This document shows, piece after piece, positions 52,958-63,284 of a stretch of DNA of 64,000 bases. Position 1 is the stretch's first letter, and each line of letters starts with the position of its first letter. Origin of the DNA: Prochlorococcus sp. AG-442-M23 (GTDB taxonomy: Bacteria; Cyanobacteriota; Cyanobacteriia; PCC-6307; Cyanobiaceae); contig QCPW01000002.1 in the NCBI GenBank assembly GCA_003209655.1, forward strand, positions 1 through 64,000. Reading direction: 5' to 3'. Made by a program: the position numbers and the translations under genes. The notes beneath the pieces were generated by a model. That model saw nothing but the letters and a program-made list of their open reading frames with translations, was not told the DNA's origin and ran no database searches.

Positions 52958-54867
52958 TTCAATAATTGAGGAGTTCTTTCTTTTTTAGGAATAGTTGTGT
53001 ACTTAGAAAGTATTTCTACAAACTCTGCACCATCTAAAGTTTCTTTATCTATCAATATATCAACTAATTTATCCATAGCCTGTCTGTTTTTACTAATTAT
53101 TGAATAAGTTTCCTTATAGCAATCCTTAACCATAACTCTTACACTTTCATCAATTTGTTTAGATATAGAATCAGAAACTTCACTTCTTGTCATTAAATCT
53201 CTTCCTACGAAAACTTCTTGATTACCACTTTCTAGAGCTATTGGACCTAGATCACTCATTCCAAATCTTGTAACCATTTGTCTCGCCATTTGAGCTACTT
53301 GTTGGAAATCTCCGCCTGCTCCGGTTGTTATTTCACCTCTGCCAAAAACAACATCCTCAGCGGCCCTTCCTCCTAGAGCGCCCATTATTCTTGCTTTTAA
53401 GTTTGCTCGGCTTATGAGAGATTGATCATCATCAGGAGTAAACCAGGTAAGCCCTTTTGCTTGTCCTCTTGGAATTACTGTTACTTTTTGTACAGGATCA
53501 TGAGCTTTTACTAAAGTACCAATTATGGCATGTCCAACTTCATGGTAGGCAATAAGTCTTTTGCTTCTTCCATCTGTTAGAGGAGAACCTTCCATTCCAG
53601 CAACTATTCTATCAACTGAATCATCTATCTCTAATATACTTATTGACTTTTTTCTTCTTCTTGCTGTTAATATTGCTGCCTCATTTAATAGGTTGGCCAA
53701 GTCTGCACCAGTAAAACCTGGAGTCCTTCTTGCAATACTTTCTAAGGTTAAATCTTCTTGAAGCGTTTTATTTTTAGCATGAACTTCAAGTATTGATAAT
53801 CTTCCTTTGATATCTGGAGCATCTACAGTGACTTGTCTATCAAATCTTCCTGGCCTCATTAAGGCAGAATCTAAAACATCTGGACGGTTAGTCGCCGCAA
53901 TAATAATAATACCGCTATTTCCTTCAAAACCATCCATTTCTGTTAAAAGCTGGTTAAGTGTTTGTTCTCTTTCATCATTTCCTCCACCAATGCCAGCACC
54001 TCTTTGCCTCCCAACAGCATCAATTTCATCAATAAATATCAAACATGGGCTATTTTCTTTGGCCTTTTTAAAAAGATCTCTTACTCTGCTAGCTCCTACT
54101 CCAACAAACATTTCAACAAATTCTGAACCTGCTAGTGAGAAGAATGGAACTCCTGCCTCCCCGGCTATTGCCTTTGCTAAAAGTGTTTTACCTGTTCCAG
54201 GAGGGCCAACAAGTAAAACTCCTTTTGGAATACGTGCACCAACAGAAGTAAATTTCTCTGGTTTTTTTAAAAATGTAACTACCTCCTCAAGATCTTCTTT
54301 CGCTTCATTGACACCTGCTACATCATCAAAAACTACTCCAGTATCTGCATCCATAGCAAATCTAGCTTTTGATTTCCCAAATTGCATGGCTTGTCCTGGA
54401 CCACCTGGCATCCCGTTAGATCTCCTGGCTAAAAGAATCAAACCTCCTATTAAAATAGCGGGAAATAAGAGATTACCAAGAATTCCCAAGGCTGGAGGAG
54501 CTGTTTTAACAGGATGAACATCAAAACTTATTCCTTCATTCTTTAGGTTATTTATTAATTCAGGAGTTAAACCTGGCAAATCTACTCTTAGTCTTTGTAC
54601 CTTATTATCTAAATCTGAATCTACTGTTTCAACAACTGCATTTCTACCTCCATCAAAAATGTCAACTGATGTAACTCTTCCTGATTTAATGTAATCTAAA
54701 AATCTACCATAACTTACTCTCGCTACTGCAGTATTTTTAGGAGCTATCGTCGTCCCATTTGATTTTAAATTATCGATATTGCTTGTAGAAAGAAATTGAT
54801 ATGAAAGAGCGATAATTAAAATAATAGGAAGAGCCCATAAAAAAATTGTTTTAAATTTTTGATTCAT
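52954..54867 (-). CDS. ftsH: ATP-dependent zinc metalloprotease FtsH
   Basis: 637 residues. Two N-terminal membrane spans (near residues 8-26 and 125-148) bracket a lumenal loop. AAA motifs GPPGTGKT and [16 protein letters not shown] motif RPGRFDRQV and zinc motif HEVGH are all present. Thylakoid FtsH degrades damaged D1. It overlaps clpP at the 3' end. Confidence 0.97.
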   Translation of the reverse strand: MNQKFKTIFLWALPIILIIALSYQFLSTSNIDNLKSNGTTIAPKNTAVARVSYGRFLDYIKSGRVTSVDIFDGGRNAVVETVDSDLDNKVQRLRVDLPGLTPELINNLKNEGISFDVHPVKTAPPALGILGNLLFPAILIGGLILLARRSNGMPGGPGQAMQFGKSKARFAMDADTGVVFDDVAGVNEAKEDLEEVVTFLKKPEKFTSVGARIPKGVLLVGPPGTGKTLLAKAIAGEAGVPFFSLAGSEFVEMFVGVGASRVRDLFKKAKENSPCLIFIDEIDAVGRQRGAGIGGGNDEREQTLNQLLTEMDGFEGNSGIIIIAATNRPDVLDSALMRPGRFDRQVTVDAPDIKGRLSILEVHAKNKTLQEDLTLESIARRTPGFTGADLANLLNEAAILTARRRKKSISILEIDDSVDRIVAGMEGSPLTDGRSKRLIAYHEVGHAIIGTLVKAHDPVQKVTVIPRGQAKGLTWFTPDDDQSLISRANLKARIMGALGGRAAEDVVFGRGEITTGAGGDFQQVAQMARQMVTRFGMSDLGPIALESGNQEVFVGRDLMTRSEVSDSISKQIDESVRVMVKDCYKETYSIISKNRQAMDKLVDILIDKETLDGAEFVEILSKYTTIPKKERTPQLLN

Positions 54868-54980
54868 TAATCTATTTCATTCAAATAAATCTGATTCTAT
54901 AATGAATCATGTCTTATCGTTGATATTTTTTTAGATTTTTTTTTATAATAAACTAGCTAAGTGAATTACTAAATCAATAA

Positions 54981-55196
54981 ATGAAATTTAATATTGAAGA
55001 TAAAGTTAAACTTAAAGTTCCTTTATCTTACCTCAAAACTTCTGAAAACATGCCAATGCTTAGACCTCCTGAATTGGTGGCAATTGACGAAATTGGAGAA
55101 ATTATATCTATAAAATCTCCAGAAACAGTAGAAATAAAATTTAGAAGAGGTTCTTTTTTAATCGATACCGACAAAATTGAAAAAATAACTAATTAA
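54981..55196 (+). CDS. sipA: SipA-like regulator (DUF3148), partner of NblS
   Basis: 71 residues. VPLSYLKTSENMPMLRPPEL and the closing VEIKFRRGSFLIDTDKIEKI match the SH3-like DUF3148 family, whose member SipA binds and stimulates the histidine kinase NblS (Hik33). That kinase controls high-light and hli genes, linking this protein to the HLIPs at 23 kb (inference). Convergent 4-base overlap (TTAA) with the peptidase gene. Confidence 0.88.
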   Translation: MKFNIEDKVKLKVPLSYLKTSENMPMLRPPELVAIDEIGEIISIKSPETVEIKFRRGSFLIDTDKIEKITN

Positions 55197-56410
55197 AATT
55201 TATTCATCCAACTTTCTTTGATTTTATTACATAATTTTTCATTTCCATAAATACTTAAAAATGGTTTTGAAAAATATTTGTTAGTTATTTTTAAAATATC
55301 CTCAGAATTAATATCTTCAATCTTCTTTAAACAATTCATATCAAAATCTGGATCTAAATCATTGCCAATTAATCGCACCCTTCTCTGTAAAATTTCATCC
55401 AATGTTTGATTAGAGATTAGAAAAGAACTTTTTAATTTTACTTTGGCTAGATTAATTTCCTTCTTAGGAATTAAATCTGAAATTAATTTTTCCCATAAGT
55501 TTATTAAGATTTTGAATCCTATGATTGCTTTTTCGTTTGATACCGAAAGGTATATTAAAAATGGAGAATTTTTTTGCCTAAAAGGATTAAATACTCCTAC
55601 ATCATAAGTTAAACCATTCTTTTCTCTGAACAATTTGAACAATACCGAGCTCATACCATATGCGAGATGCGATTCTAAAATTTTTAATGGTAAGTATTCA
55701 AGACTTGATTGTGAACATGTTTGATTCCCTAACATTAAAATGATTTGATTTGAATCTCCATGAGTACTTGCAAATCTATTTACATATTTGCAATTTTTTT
55801 GTATTGAATTATTTTTATTTTCAAAGTTGTTTTTATTTAAAAAATCAAAACTTTTGTTATTTATTAACAAATTATTAGAAATTAGATATTTATTTCTTTT
55901 TTTAAAATTCTGATATTCATTTAAAATATCATCATGTGTAATATTTCTAATATCTTCTTCATACCCAGAGGAATTATATGCGTAAGGGTGTTTTAAATAT
56001 ACAAGTTTTCGCCATTTTTCAAATACAATATTGAAAGGATTTTCTTTATCCTTTTTTAAGGTATTTATGGTGTTTTTCTTTACTTTTTGGAATTGGTTAC
56101 TTAAAAGCAATGGTTTGTTTATTGTTAAATCTAATAAAGGTAAAAGTTTATAAAAATGCTCGTTTAGAGATTTTAGGCTGATTAACATACCATCCTCTAA
56201 TGTTTCAAGATTTAATTCTGCTCCATGTGAATCGATATACTCTGAAAACTCTAAATTTTCAAAACCTTTGCACCCTCTTCCTAATAGTGTAAAAAGAATA
56301 TTGTTTATCCCTTTTTTGCCTTCACCGTCTATGCTACTGCCCCCATTTATCCAAATCATAGCAATTGAAAAATCCCTAACAGTTTTCGTTTTTAAATATT
56401 TTTGTATCAC
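55193..56410 (-). CDS. M16 peptidase family subunit lacking the zinc motif
   Basis: 405 residues with M16 fold features (GLTYDVGVFNPFR in the C-terminal half, the R/Y pair that shapes the substrate site), but no HxxEH: the corresponding region reads GINNILFTLLGRGCKGFENL. It shares one base with the preceding active subunit (56410). The pair resembles the heterodimeric bacterial M16 enzymes in which one subunit is catalytically dead. Confidence 0.88.
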   Translation of the reverse strand: MIQKYLKTKTVRDFSIAMIWINGGSSIDGEGKKGINNILFTLLGRGCKGFENLEFSEYIDSHGAELNLETLEDGMLISLKSLNEHFYKLLPLLDLTINKPLLLSNQFQKVKKNTINTLKKDKENPFNIVFEKWRKLVYLKHPYAYNSSGYEEDIRNITHDDILNEYQNFKKRNKYLISNNLLINNKSFDFLNKNNFENKNNSIQKNCKYVNRFASTHGDSNQIILMLGNQTCSQSSLEYLPLKILESHLAYGMSSVLFKLFREKNGLTYDVGVFNPFRQKNSPFLIYLSVSNEKAIIGFKILINLWEKLISDLIPKKEINLAKVKLKSSFLISNQTLDEILQRRVRLIGNDLDPDFDMNCLKKIEDINSEDILKITNKYFSKPFLSIYGNEKLCNKIKESWMNKF

Positions 56411-57657
56411 TAGCTTGCTGAAGCAATTAATGTGAATTTATCTCTTGATAAAAAATTTATTATTTCTTTGAAATTCTCTATTTCACTCCAATATTCCAGA
56501 TGAATATTTAAATCTTTTATAGAATTTTCTCTGCCCCACAAAAGCTCATTGCCGAAAAATGAGGCTATTTGAGTCGAAGTTTCAAGATTAAATATATAGT
56601 TGCTTTTAATGATATTTATTGCTTTCTTTAGCTCATTCCTAGTTAAGGTTTTACAACTGATCACTTCTTTAAGTATTTCATTAATTTCTTCCTCGACGTT
56701 TTTTAAATTTTTTTTGTCACAAGAGGCTTCAATAATTAATAAACCTCCTAATTCGCCGGTATTTACATCCACATATATTGACTGAACAAGATTCTTATCT
56801 TCTTTTAAAACTTTAACCAATCTGCTATTTCTTCCAAAGGAAAGTATCGAAGCTAAAATCTCTATCCCGATATTTATGCGTTGATTATTAAGGCTAGGTA
56901 TTTTCCAAGCTATAAATATTCTAGAAAATTCAATATTTTTAAAATCAATTTCTTCTCTGCCAATTCTTGGAATTATATTTAACTTGTTTTGGGTTTTAGA
57001 TTGAGATGTTAAATTTTGAACTTGATGAGAAAAGGTCTTTTCATAATATTCTTCAAAAACTCTATAGTGTAGATTTCCAGCAATAGCTATACAAAGATTT
57101 TGACTATTGTAGTAATTTTGATGGAATTTTTCTAGATCATTTATCTCTAATGATTGGACAACTTCTTCAGTACCTAAAATTGTTTTTCCATAACAAGTAT
57201 TCATCCACACTCTGCTTAAAAAATAATTAAAAAGCTTTTCATCCGGTTGGTCATTTTGTTGTTTTATTTCATCAATAACAACACCTTTCTCTTTATAAAA
57301 TTCATCATTATTAATGTTTGGCGATAAAACAATGTTTGTCAAAAGAGCTATTGATTCTTTAAAGTTGTTTTCAGGGACTAAAACATAGTAATGAACATCA
57401 TCATACCCTGTTGATGCATTGCTAATTCCACCAAGAGATTCAATTTTATGATCAAATTCTCCTGGCATTAGTTTATTACTACCCTTAAAAATCATATGTT
57501 CCAAAAAATGAGCTGTTCCATTTTTACCTGATTCCTCAAATGCAGATCCTGCTTTAAACCAGAAATCCACGCATATTAAAGGTAATTCTTTATTTTCCAC
57601 AAAAACGCATTTAGGTTTGCTTGAATGGTCTAAGTAATTAATTTCTCCGACGTTCAT
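56410..57657 (-). CDS. M16 zinc peptidase, catalytic subunit
   Basis: 415 residues with inverted zinc motif HFLEH in AHFLEHMIFKGSNKLMPGEF and the third ligand Glu in VVIDEIKQQ about 75 residues later. Insulinase/MPP-like. Its substrates are unknown; processing or degradation of peptides is typical. First of the two-gene M16 unit; the partner at 55193 starts at its stop. Confidence 0.92.
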   Translation of the reverse strand: MNVGEINYLDHSSKPKCVFVENKELPLICVDFWFKAGSAFEESGKNGTAHFLEHMIFKGSNKLMPGEFDHKIESLGGISNASTGYDDVHYYVLVPENNFKESIALLTNIVLSPNINNDEFYKEKGVVIDEIKQQNDQPDEKLFNYFLSRVWMNTCYGKTILGTEEVVQSLEINDLEKFHQNYYNSQNLCIAIAGNLHYRVFEEYYEKTFSHQVQNLTSQSKTQNKLNIIPRIGREEIDFKNIEFSRIFIAWKIPSLNNQRINIGIEILASILSFGRNSRLVKVLKEDKNLVQSIYVDVNTGELGGLLIIEASCDKKNLKNVEEEINEILKEVISCKTLTRNELKKAINIIKSNYIFNLETSTQIASFFGNELLWGRENSIKDLNIHLEYWSEIENFKEIINFLSRDKFTLIASAS

Positions 57658-57698
57658 TGAAAATTTTTTTTACTTTATTATTTTGATACTTTTTACTC

Positions 57699-58424
57699 TT
57701 GTTGTCTAAATCTTTAACTAAAACTAAACTAATTGATCCACTTATTTTGACTTTATTGCAAAATATAAAAGGACATAGGTCTAAACTTAAAAACCTAGAT
57801 CGTATAAATATAGATCCAAATCTTTCTAACATAATTTCTAATGAGGAAGGCCAAGAAGTTTATATAGAAAATGAATTTCATAAAGCAAAAGGGTTTAGAA
57901 AATTACATATTGAAGTCGCAGAATTTTCAAAACGTCTAAAGATTTTACATTGTGTATTTTTCCCAGACCCAAAATATGATATACCAATATTTGGGATTGA
58001 TTTAGTTAAAACTAATGAACTGGTTTCAGCCGCAATCGTTGATTTATCCCCTTCATCAAAAAAACAAAATAAAAAATATGATAAATATCTTTCTTCTATT
58101 GATAAGAGCATTTTCAAATCTAAAAGGATGCTTCCAAAATGGGGAGATATTTTTTCAGAAAATGTACTTTTTGCTTCATTAAAAAATGAAAGTGAAAAAA
58201 ATTATTTTTGTAAAATAGTAGATAATTATCTTTCGATTTTAGTAAAATTAAGTGAAAGGATTAGTCCTGATTATGATAAAGAAATAATTGAAGAAAGAAT
58301 TAATTATCAAAGAAATTATTGTATTCAGCAAATGAAAAATGAAAAAACAAGTTTGGTTTTACTTCAATATTTTGACAAAAAATGGGTAGATTACTACATC
58401 AAAAAAATACTTTTTGACTTTTGA
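57699..58424 (+). CDS. pcyA: Phycocyanobilin:ferredoxin oxidoreductase
   Basis: 241 residues. Bilin reductase motifs: [40 protein letters not shown] containing the catalytic Asp of PcyA. It reduces biliverdin to phycocyanobilin. High-light Prochlorococcus lack phycobilisomes but retain bilin reductases, so the product may serve signalling or trace phycobiliprotein. The start is TTG 57699. The 3' end overlaps the next gene by four bases. Confidence 0.9.
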   Translation: MLSKSLTKTKLIDPLILTLLQNIKGHRSKLKNLDRINIDPNLSNIISNEEGQEVYIENEFHKAKGFRKLHIEVAEFSKRLKILHCVFFPDPKYDIPIFGIDLVKTNELVSAAIVDLSPSSKKQNKKYDKYLSSIDKSIFKSKRMLPKWGDIFSENVLFASLKNESEKNYFCKIVDNYLSILVKLSERISPDYDKEIIEERINYQRNYCIQQMKNEKTSLVLLQYFDKKWVDYYIKKILFDF

Positions 58425-59341
58425 TGGCTACAAATAATTTTAAAAATCAAATTTTTTATTTTCTGATACTTTTACCATTATCAATTGGAATTAGTTCCTG
58501 CTCACAAAGTAAAAAAATAAATTCTACAGTTGACAGCGAAATTAATTCTGAAGTTTTACCTTCAATAAAGGCAGTGGCAGCCTTAGGTCAACTTTCTCCA
58601 GCTGGAGAGATTAGACAATTAGCCGCACCCATTAGTCAAATTGGATCCTCTCCACGTTTATCCGAATTGTTAGTTAGAGAAGGAGATTTTGTAAAAAAAG
58701 GAACTGTACTTGCCATCTTTGAAAACAGAAAAAAATTAATTGCAGATCTTGAGAAAAAGAATAACCTTATCAAAACAAATAATTTAGAGATTTCATTAAA
58801 AGAAGATCAAATTAAGAGATATGAATTAGCAGTACAAAATTCGGCATATTCATTAGTTCAGCTTATTCAGAGAAAAGATGAATTGTTAAAATTAAAAAAA
58901 CAAAAAATAATTAATGTAGGAGATAAAAAAAATATTGAAATAGATCTTTTTAACTCTAAATTGAGAAGTCCAATTGATGGCTATGTACTTTCAATTAACA
59001 CAAGAGTTGGAGAAAGGCCCAAAAATGAAGGCATATTAGATATTGGATCAAGTCAGAATATGGAGGCCCTGATAGAAGTATATGAATCTGATATTAATAG
59101 AGTATTCATATCACAAAATGTAGAATTAACTAGTGAAAATGGAGGATTTAAAAAAATTCTTAAAGGCGAAGTAATTAGAATTAGTCCTCAAGTAAAACAA
59201 AGAAAAGTTTTATCTACAGATCCTACAGGTGATGCTGATGCACGTATTATTGAAGTTCTTGTAAAGTTAAATGAGGAATCGATAAAACTAGTAAGAAATT
59301 ATACTGGCATGAAGGTCATTGCAAAATTCCTACCTTTATGA
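58421..59341 (+). CDS. devB: HlyD/DevB-type membrane fusion protein
   Basis: 306 residues. A signal segment ends ISSCSQSKK with a lipobox-like Cys, suggesting a lipoprotein. [20 protein letters not shown] is the lipoyl-like hairpin start, a coiled coil follows (about 100-150) and [18 protein letters not shown] closes the barrel. With the next two genes it forms a DevBCA-type exporter; the cargo is unknown. Overlaps pcyA and devC by four bases each. Confidence 0.85.
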   Translation: MMATNNFKNQIFYFLILLPLSIGISSCSQSKKINSTVDSEINSEVLPSIKAVAALGQLSPAGEIRQLAAPISQIGSSPRLSELLVREGDFVKKGTVLAIFENRKKLIADLEKKNNLIKTNNLEISLKEDQIKRYELAVQNSAYSLVQLIQRKDELLKLKKQKIINVGDKKNIEIDLFNSKLRSPIDGYVLSINTRVGERPKNEGILDIGSSQNMEALIEVYESDINRVFISQNVELTSENGGFKKILKGEVIRISPQVKQRKVLSTDPTGDADARIIEVLVKLNEESIKLVRNYTGMKVIAKFLPL

Positions 59342-60510
59342 AATTTTCATTCATAAAATTCAGGAAAATTCCTTTAGCATGGTTGTTACTTACAAGACAG
59401 CCACTCAGATTAATAGTTGCAATTGCAGGAATTAGCTTCGCAGGAATTTTAATGTTTATGCAATTAGGCTTTCGAGATGGCTTATTTGACACTAGTGTAA
59501 CTATTCATAAACTTTTAGATGCTGATCTTGTTTTGATAAGTCCCAGATCAAAAAGTTCTATAAGTATGAGTGGATTTCCAAAAAGAAGATTGATTCAAAC
59601 TTTAGCCTTAGAAGATGTGGAGAAGACTGCACCTGTTAACTTAACTTATCTTCTTTGGAGAAATCCAGAAAATTTAAAAACAAGATCAATCTTAACCTTA
59701 GGATTTAACCCTTCAGACTCTCTTCTACTTGATGATGGATTTTCAAAAAAGGCTGATAAACTTAAAAATCCAGGAAGAGTTCTTTTTGATAAACTTTCAA
59801 GACCAGAATTTGGTCCTATTGAACAATGGTTTGTCTCAGATAAAAAAGTAGAAACAGAAGTTGCCGGGAAAAGAGTTATAGTTGAAGGGCTTGTTGAGTT
59901 GGGACCTTCCTTTGGGGCGGATGGAAACCTAATAACGAGTAGGGAGACATTTTTAAGACTTTTTCCAGCTAATCCAAAAGGAAGTATTGAAATAGGATTA
60001 GTAAAACTTCGAAGTAGCTCTAACCCTATTTTGGTATCTAAAATATTAAATAATTCTCTACCTAACGATGTACGAGTTTTGACCAAAGATCAATTTATAG
60101 AATTTGAAAAAAATTATTGGAAAAATAGTACTGCGATTGGATTTATATTTAGCTTAGGAGCTTTGATGGGCTTTGTAGTTGGATGTGTTGTTGTTTATCA
60201 AATTCTTTATAGCGATGTTACTGATCATCTTCCTGAATATGCAACCTTGTTGGCGATGGGATATAGGTTAAAGTCTCTTTTCTTTGTTGTAGCCAGAGAG
60301 GGCTTTTTATTGGCATTATTTGGCTATTTACCTGCTTATTTTTCCGGCCAAATACTTTATTCAGTTGTTAGGAATTCTACAAAATTACCTATAATAATGG
60401 ATGCTAATAAAACAATCTTAATTTTTATTTTGATTTTAATTATGTGTATGGGTTCTGCTGGAATTGCTATGCGTAAACTAGTTGATGCTGATCCCGCAGA
60501 AATATTTTAA
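59338..60510 (+). CDS. devC: DevC-type ABC permease (FtsX-like)
   Basis: 390 residues. One N-terminal span (about 25-45), a large periplasmic loop and three C-terminal spans (FIFSLGALMGFVVGCVVVYQ and onwards). VTDHLPEYATLLAMGYRLKS is typical of DevC. Closely coupled to devB and to the ATPase 14 bases on. Confidence 0.88.
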   Translation: MKFSFIKFRKIPLAWLLLTRQPLRLIVAIAGISFAGILMFMQLGFRDGLFDTSVTIHKLLDADLVLISPRSKSSISMSGFPKRRLIQTLALEDVEKTAPVNLTYLLWRNPENLKTRSILTLGFNPSDSLLLDDGFSKKADKLKNPGRVLFDKLSRPEFGPIEQWFVSDKKVETEVAGKRVIVEGLVELGPSFGADGNLITSRETFLRLFPANPKGSIEIGLVKLRSSSNPILVSKILNNSLPNDVRVLTKDQFIEFEKNYWKNSTAIGFIFSLGALMGFVVGCVVVYQILYSDVTDHLPEYATLLAMGYRLKSLFFVVAREGFLLALFGYLPAYFSGQILYSVVRNSTKLPIIMDANKTILIFILILIMCMGSAGIAMRKLVDADPAEIF

Positions 60511-60524
60511 ACGTAATAATTAAT

Positions 60525-61247
60525 ATGCCAAAAACTTTAAAAAAAGAACATACAAATTTAAAAACTGTTTCCATTAATAATTTGAGTCACTCCTATGGAA
60601 AAGATGAGAATAAGAAAAAAGTTCTTAATAATGTTAATTTCTTTATTGAAAAAGGCGAATTAGTTCTTTTGAAAGGACCCTCTGGATGCGGTAAAACAAC
60701 ACTTTTAACATTGATTGGTGCTCTGAGAACTTGTCAAAGCGGTGACTTGACGGTTTTAAATAATCAATTAAATGGAGCGTCAAGAAAAACAAGACAAAGA
60801 CTTCGAAGAAATATTGGGATGATTTTTCAGGGACATAACTTGCTCAGATGTTTAACAGCAGAACAAAATGTTCAAATGGGTGCAGATTTACTTAATGATT
60901 TAACTTATTTACAAAGAAGAGAAATTGCAAGAAAGTGGTTATCAGCCGTTGGACTGGCAGATCATCATAAAAAGCTACCAGGCGATTTGTCTGGAGGTCA
61001 GAAACAAAGAGTTGCAATTGCAAGGGCTTTATCTGCTAATCCCAAACTTTTACTAGCGGATGAACCAACTTCAGCTTTAGATAGTGTCACAGGAAGAGAA
61101 ATAGTTTCTCTTTTAAAGAAATTAGCAAAGGAACAAAATTGTTCTGTACTTATGGTTACACATGATCCAAGGATTTCAGATATGGCGGATAGGATATTAA
61201 ACATGGAAGATGGTAAAATATTTAATGCTCCTGGTGAGCTAAGATAG
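60525..61247 (+). CDS. devA: DevA-type ABC transporter ATPase
   Basis: 240 residues with Walker A GPSGCGKTT, signature LSGGQKQRVAIARAL and Walker B LLADEPTSALDS, as in MacB/LolD/DevA-type ATPases. Completes the exporter. In filamentous cyanobacteria DevBCA exports heterocyst glycolipids, which cannot be the role here. Confidence 0.88.
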   Translation: MPKTLKKEHTNLKTVSINNLSHSYGKDENKKKVLNNVNFFIEKGELVLLKGPSGCGKTTLLTLIGALRTCQSGDLTVLNNQLNGASRKTRQRLRRNIGMIFQGHNLLRCLTAEQNVQMGADLLNDLTYLQRREIARKWLSAVGLADHHKKLPGDLSGGQKQRVAIARALSANPKLLLADEPTSALDSVTGREIVSLLKKLAKEQNCSVLMVTHDPRISDMADRILNMEDGKIFNAPGELR

Positions 61248-61264
61248 TAAAAAGTAAAAAAATT

Positions 61265-61414
61265 ATGTCAAAGAGAAGGAATTTAAAAAAAGAAAAGCAA
61301 GATCGTAACCGTGCATACGCTAGAAAGTTCAAGAAAAGAAAGCTGAGAACTGATGGTAGGCCTGATGGCAGTCAGGTAACAGGAACTGCTAATAACGGTG
61401 GGGCTGCTGATTAG
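61265..61414 (+). CDS. Small basic protein, 49 residues
   Basis: ATG at 61265, 17 bases after devA. SKRRNLKKEKQDRNRAYARK then FKKRKLRTDGRPDGSQVTGT and NNGGAAD: extremely basic front half and a neutral Gly-rich tail, like a small RNA- or ribosome-associated protein. A strain-conserved protein of picocyanobacteria in my recollection; function unknown. Confidence 0.65.
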   Translation: MSKRRNLKKEKQDRNRAYARKFKKRKLRTDGRPDGSQVTGTANNGGAAD

Positions 61415-61470
61415 GAACACTTTTGTTTTTTTTTAATTTTAAATCCTGTATATTAAATAACGGATAATAT

Positions 61471-62388
61471 ATGGTTATGAATGCGAGCGTTATTATACCT
61501 ACGTATAATAGAAAATCAATATTAGAGAAATGTCTTAAAGCTCTTGAAAAACAGATTCTAAACGACGTTATTAGTGATTATGAAATAGTTGTTGTTGATG
61601 ATGGTTCTACTGATGGAACTCCTTCTTGGATAAAAAGTAATAGTGAAATCCTTCCTCATGTTGTTTTATACGAGCAGGAACATAGTGGACCTGCATTAGG
61701 AAGAAACCTGGGTGTAATGAAATCAAAATATGAAATCATAATATTTATTGATAGTGATCTGATAGTTTTAGAAGACTTTCTAATCTGCCATGTTAATAAA
61801 CTCTCATCTTCTTGGAAAAAAAATAATAAAAAATGTTTTACTTATGGTTCCGTAATAAACACTTCTAACTTTGAAAATCCAGAAAGTGAAAAATATAAAT
61901 TAACTGATGTTTCATTTGCATATTTTGCTACTGGAAATGTTGCTATATCTAAAGAATTACTTTTAAATGTTGGTTTGTTTGATAACTCTTTTAGCCTTTA
62001 TGGATGGGAAGATTTAGAGTTGGGAGAAAGATTAAAAAAAATTGGGACAAAATTAGTTAAATGTCCCAAAGCAGTAGGATTTCATTGGCACCCTCCTTTT
62101 GATTGTGGACAAATTAAATCATTAATATCTCAGGAAAAAGAAAGAGCAAGGATGGCCTTGCTTTTTTATAAAAAACATTCAAATTTGAGAGTTAGATTTA
62201 TGATCCAATTAACCCCTATTCATAATTTACTTTGGGAAATAATGTGCCTGGGGGGATTCATAACTATTAACAAACTATTTCCATTATTAAAATTTCTTAT
62301 TTATTCAGGTAGAAATAGAATGGCATTAGAAATTGTAAGAATACCTCTTAATTTAATTTATGTTAGAGAACTGAGAAAATTAATATGA
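61471..62388 (+). CDS. Glycosyltransferase family 2
   Basis: 305 residues. GT-A motifs: ASVIIPTYNRKSILEKCL, VVVDDGSTDGT, the DxD-like IFIDSDL and YGWEDLELGERLKK with the catalytic ED. Hydrophobic C-terminal segments may give membrane association. Transfers a sugar to an unknown acceptor, possibly in cell-surface polysaccharide. A second ATG at 61477 is possible. Confidence 0.88.
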   Translation: MVMNASVIIPTYNRKSILEKCLKALEKQILNDVISDYEIVVVDDGSTDGTPSWIKSNSEILPHVVLYEQEHSGPALGRNLGVMKSKYEIIIFIDSDLIVLEDFLICHVNKLSSSWKKNNKKCFTYGSVINTSNFENPESEKYKLTDVSFAYFATGNVAISKELLLNVGLFDNSFSLYGWEDLELGERLKKIGTKLVKCPKAVGFHWHPPFDCGQIKSLISQEKERARMALLFYKKHSNLRVRFMIQLTPIHNLLWEIMCLGGFITINKLFPLLKFLIYSGRNRMALEIVRIPLNLIYVRELRKLI

Positions 62389-62475
62389 ATTTAAAAGTTT
62401 AATTTCATAAGCAAATTCTTTAAGGGATACTGATTGTTTGTTATAGTAAATAAAACTTAAAACCACACATCTGAC

Positions 62476-62532
62476 AGTTTCGGGTGATTTAAATATTTAA
62501 ATTTCCCGTCGGATGGAGGCTAACCCGAAACT
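62476..62532 (+). promoter_or_regulatory. Structured rpsB leader, possible attenuator
   Basis: AGTTTCGGGT (62476-62485) pairs perfectly with ACCCGAAACT (62523-62532), a 10-bp stem that is followed by TTTTT and then the rpsB ATG at 62541. The 37-base loop contains a 16-base palindrome ATTTAAATATTTAAAT and the sequence GGAGG (62515-62519). It could terminate transcription or hide the ribosome site; S2 autoregulation is known in other bacteria. Confidence 0.55.
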
Positions 62533-62540
62533 TTTTAAAC

Positions 62541-63245
62541 ATGGCTGTTGTATCTCTATCTGAAATGATGGAAGCTGGTGCTCATTTTGGGCATCAAACT
62601 AGACGTTGGAATCCCAAAATGTCTAAGTATATTTATTGCGCGAGAAACGGGGTTCATATTATTGACCTTGTTAAAACCGCTTTATGCATGAACAATGCTT
62701 ATAAATGGACTAGGAATGCTGCAAAGAGTGGAAAAAGATTTCTTTTTGTTGGAACAAAGAAGCAAGCTTCAGATGTTGTCGCTCAAGAAGCAGCAAGGTG
62801 TGGTGCTGCGTACGTAAATCAGAGGTGGCTAGGAGGTATGCTCACTAACTGGACTACTATGAAAGCTAGGATAGAAAGATTGAAAGATCTTGAAAGAATG
62901 GAAAGCAGTGGTGCTATTGCTATGAGACCTAAAAAGGAAGCTGCTGTTTTGAGAAGAGAATTAGAGCGCTTGCAAAAATATTTAGGCGGTCTCAAAGGCA
63001 TGAGAAGATTACCCGACGTAGTTGTTCTTGTAGATCAAAGAAGAGAATCTAATGCTGTTCTTGAAGCTAGAAAATTAGATATTTCTTTGGTATCAATGTT
63101 AGATACTAACTGTGATCCTGATTTGTGTGAAGTTCCTATTCCATGCAATGATGATGCAGTGAGATCTGTTCAACTAATATTAGGACGACTTGCAGATGCA
63201 ATTAATGAGGGTAGAAAAGGTTCTAATGAGCAAAGAAAAAATTAA
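62541..63245 (+). CDS. rpsB: 30S ribosomal protein S2
   Basis: 234 residues. [20 protein letters not shown] at the N-terminus, [22 protein letters not shown] and [12 protein letters not shown] are universal S2 motifs. Followed by tsf after 39 bases as in most bacteria. GGAGG lies 21 bases upstream of the ATG, too far for normal use unless the leader folds. Confidence 0.98.
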   Translation: MAVVSLSEMMEAGAHFGHQTRRWNPKMSKYIYCARNGVHIIDLVKTALCMNNAYKWTRNAAKSGKRFLFVGTKKQASDVVAQEAARCGAAYVNQRWLGGMLTNWTTMKARIERLKDLERMESSGAIAMRPKKEAAVLRRELERLQKYLGGLKGMRRLPDVVVLVDQRRESNAVLEARKLDISLVSMLDTNCDPDLCEVPIPCNDDAVRSVQLILGRLADAINEGRKGSNEQRKN

Positions 63246-63284
63246 TTCTACCCTTCAAAATAAACAAAAAATTTATCTTTATAA

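Noticed and set aside
53561-54517. Long plus-strand frames opposite ftsH
   Set aside because: Shadow frames of the highly constrained ftsH coding sequence; no independent family signal.
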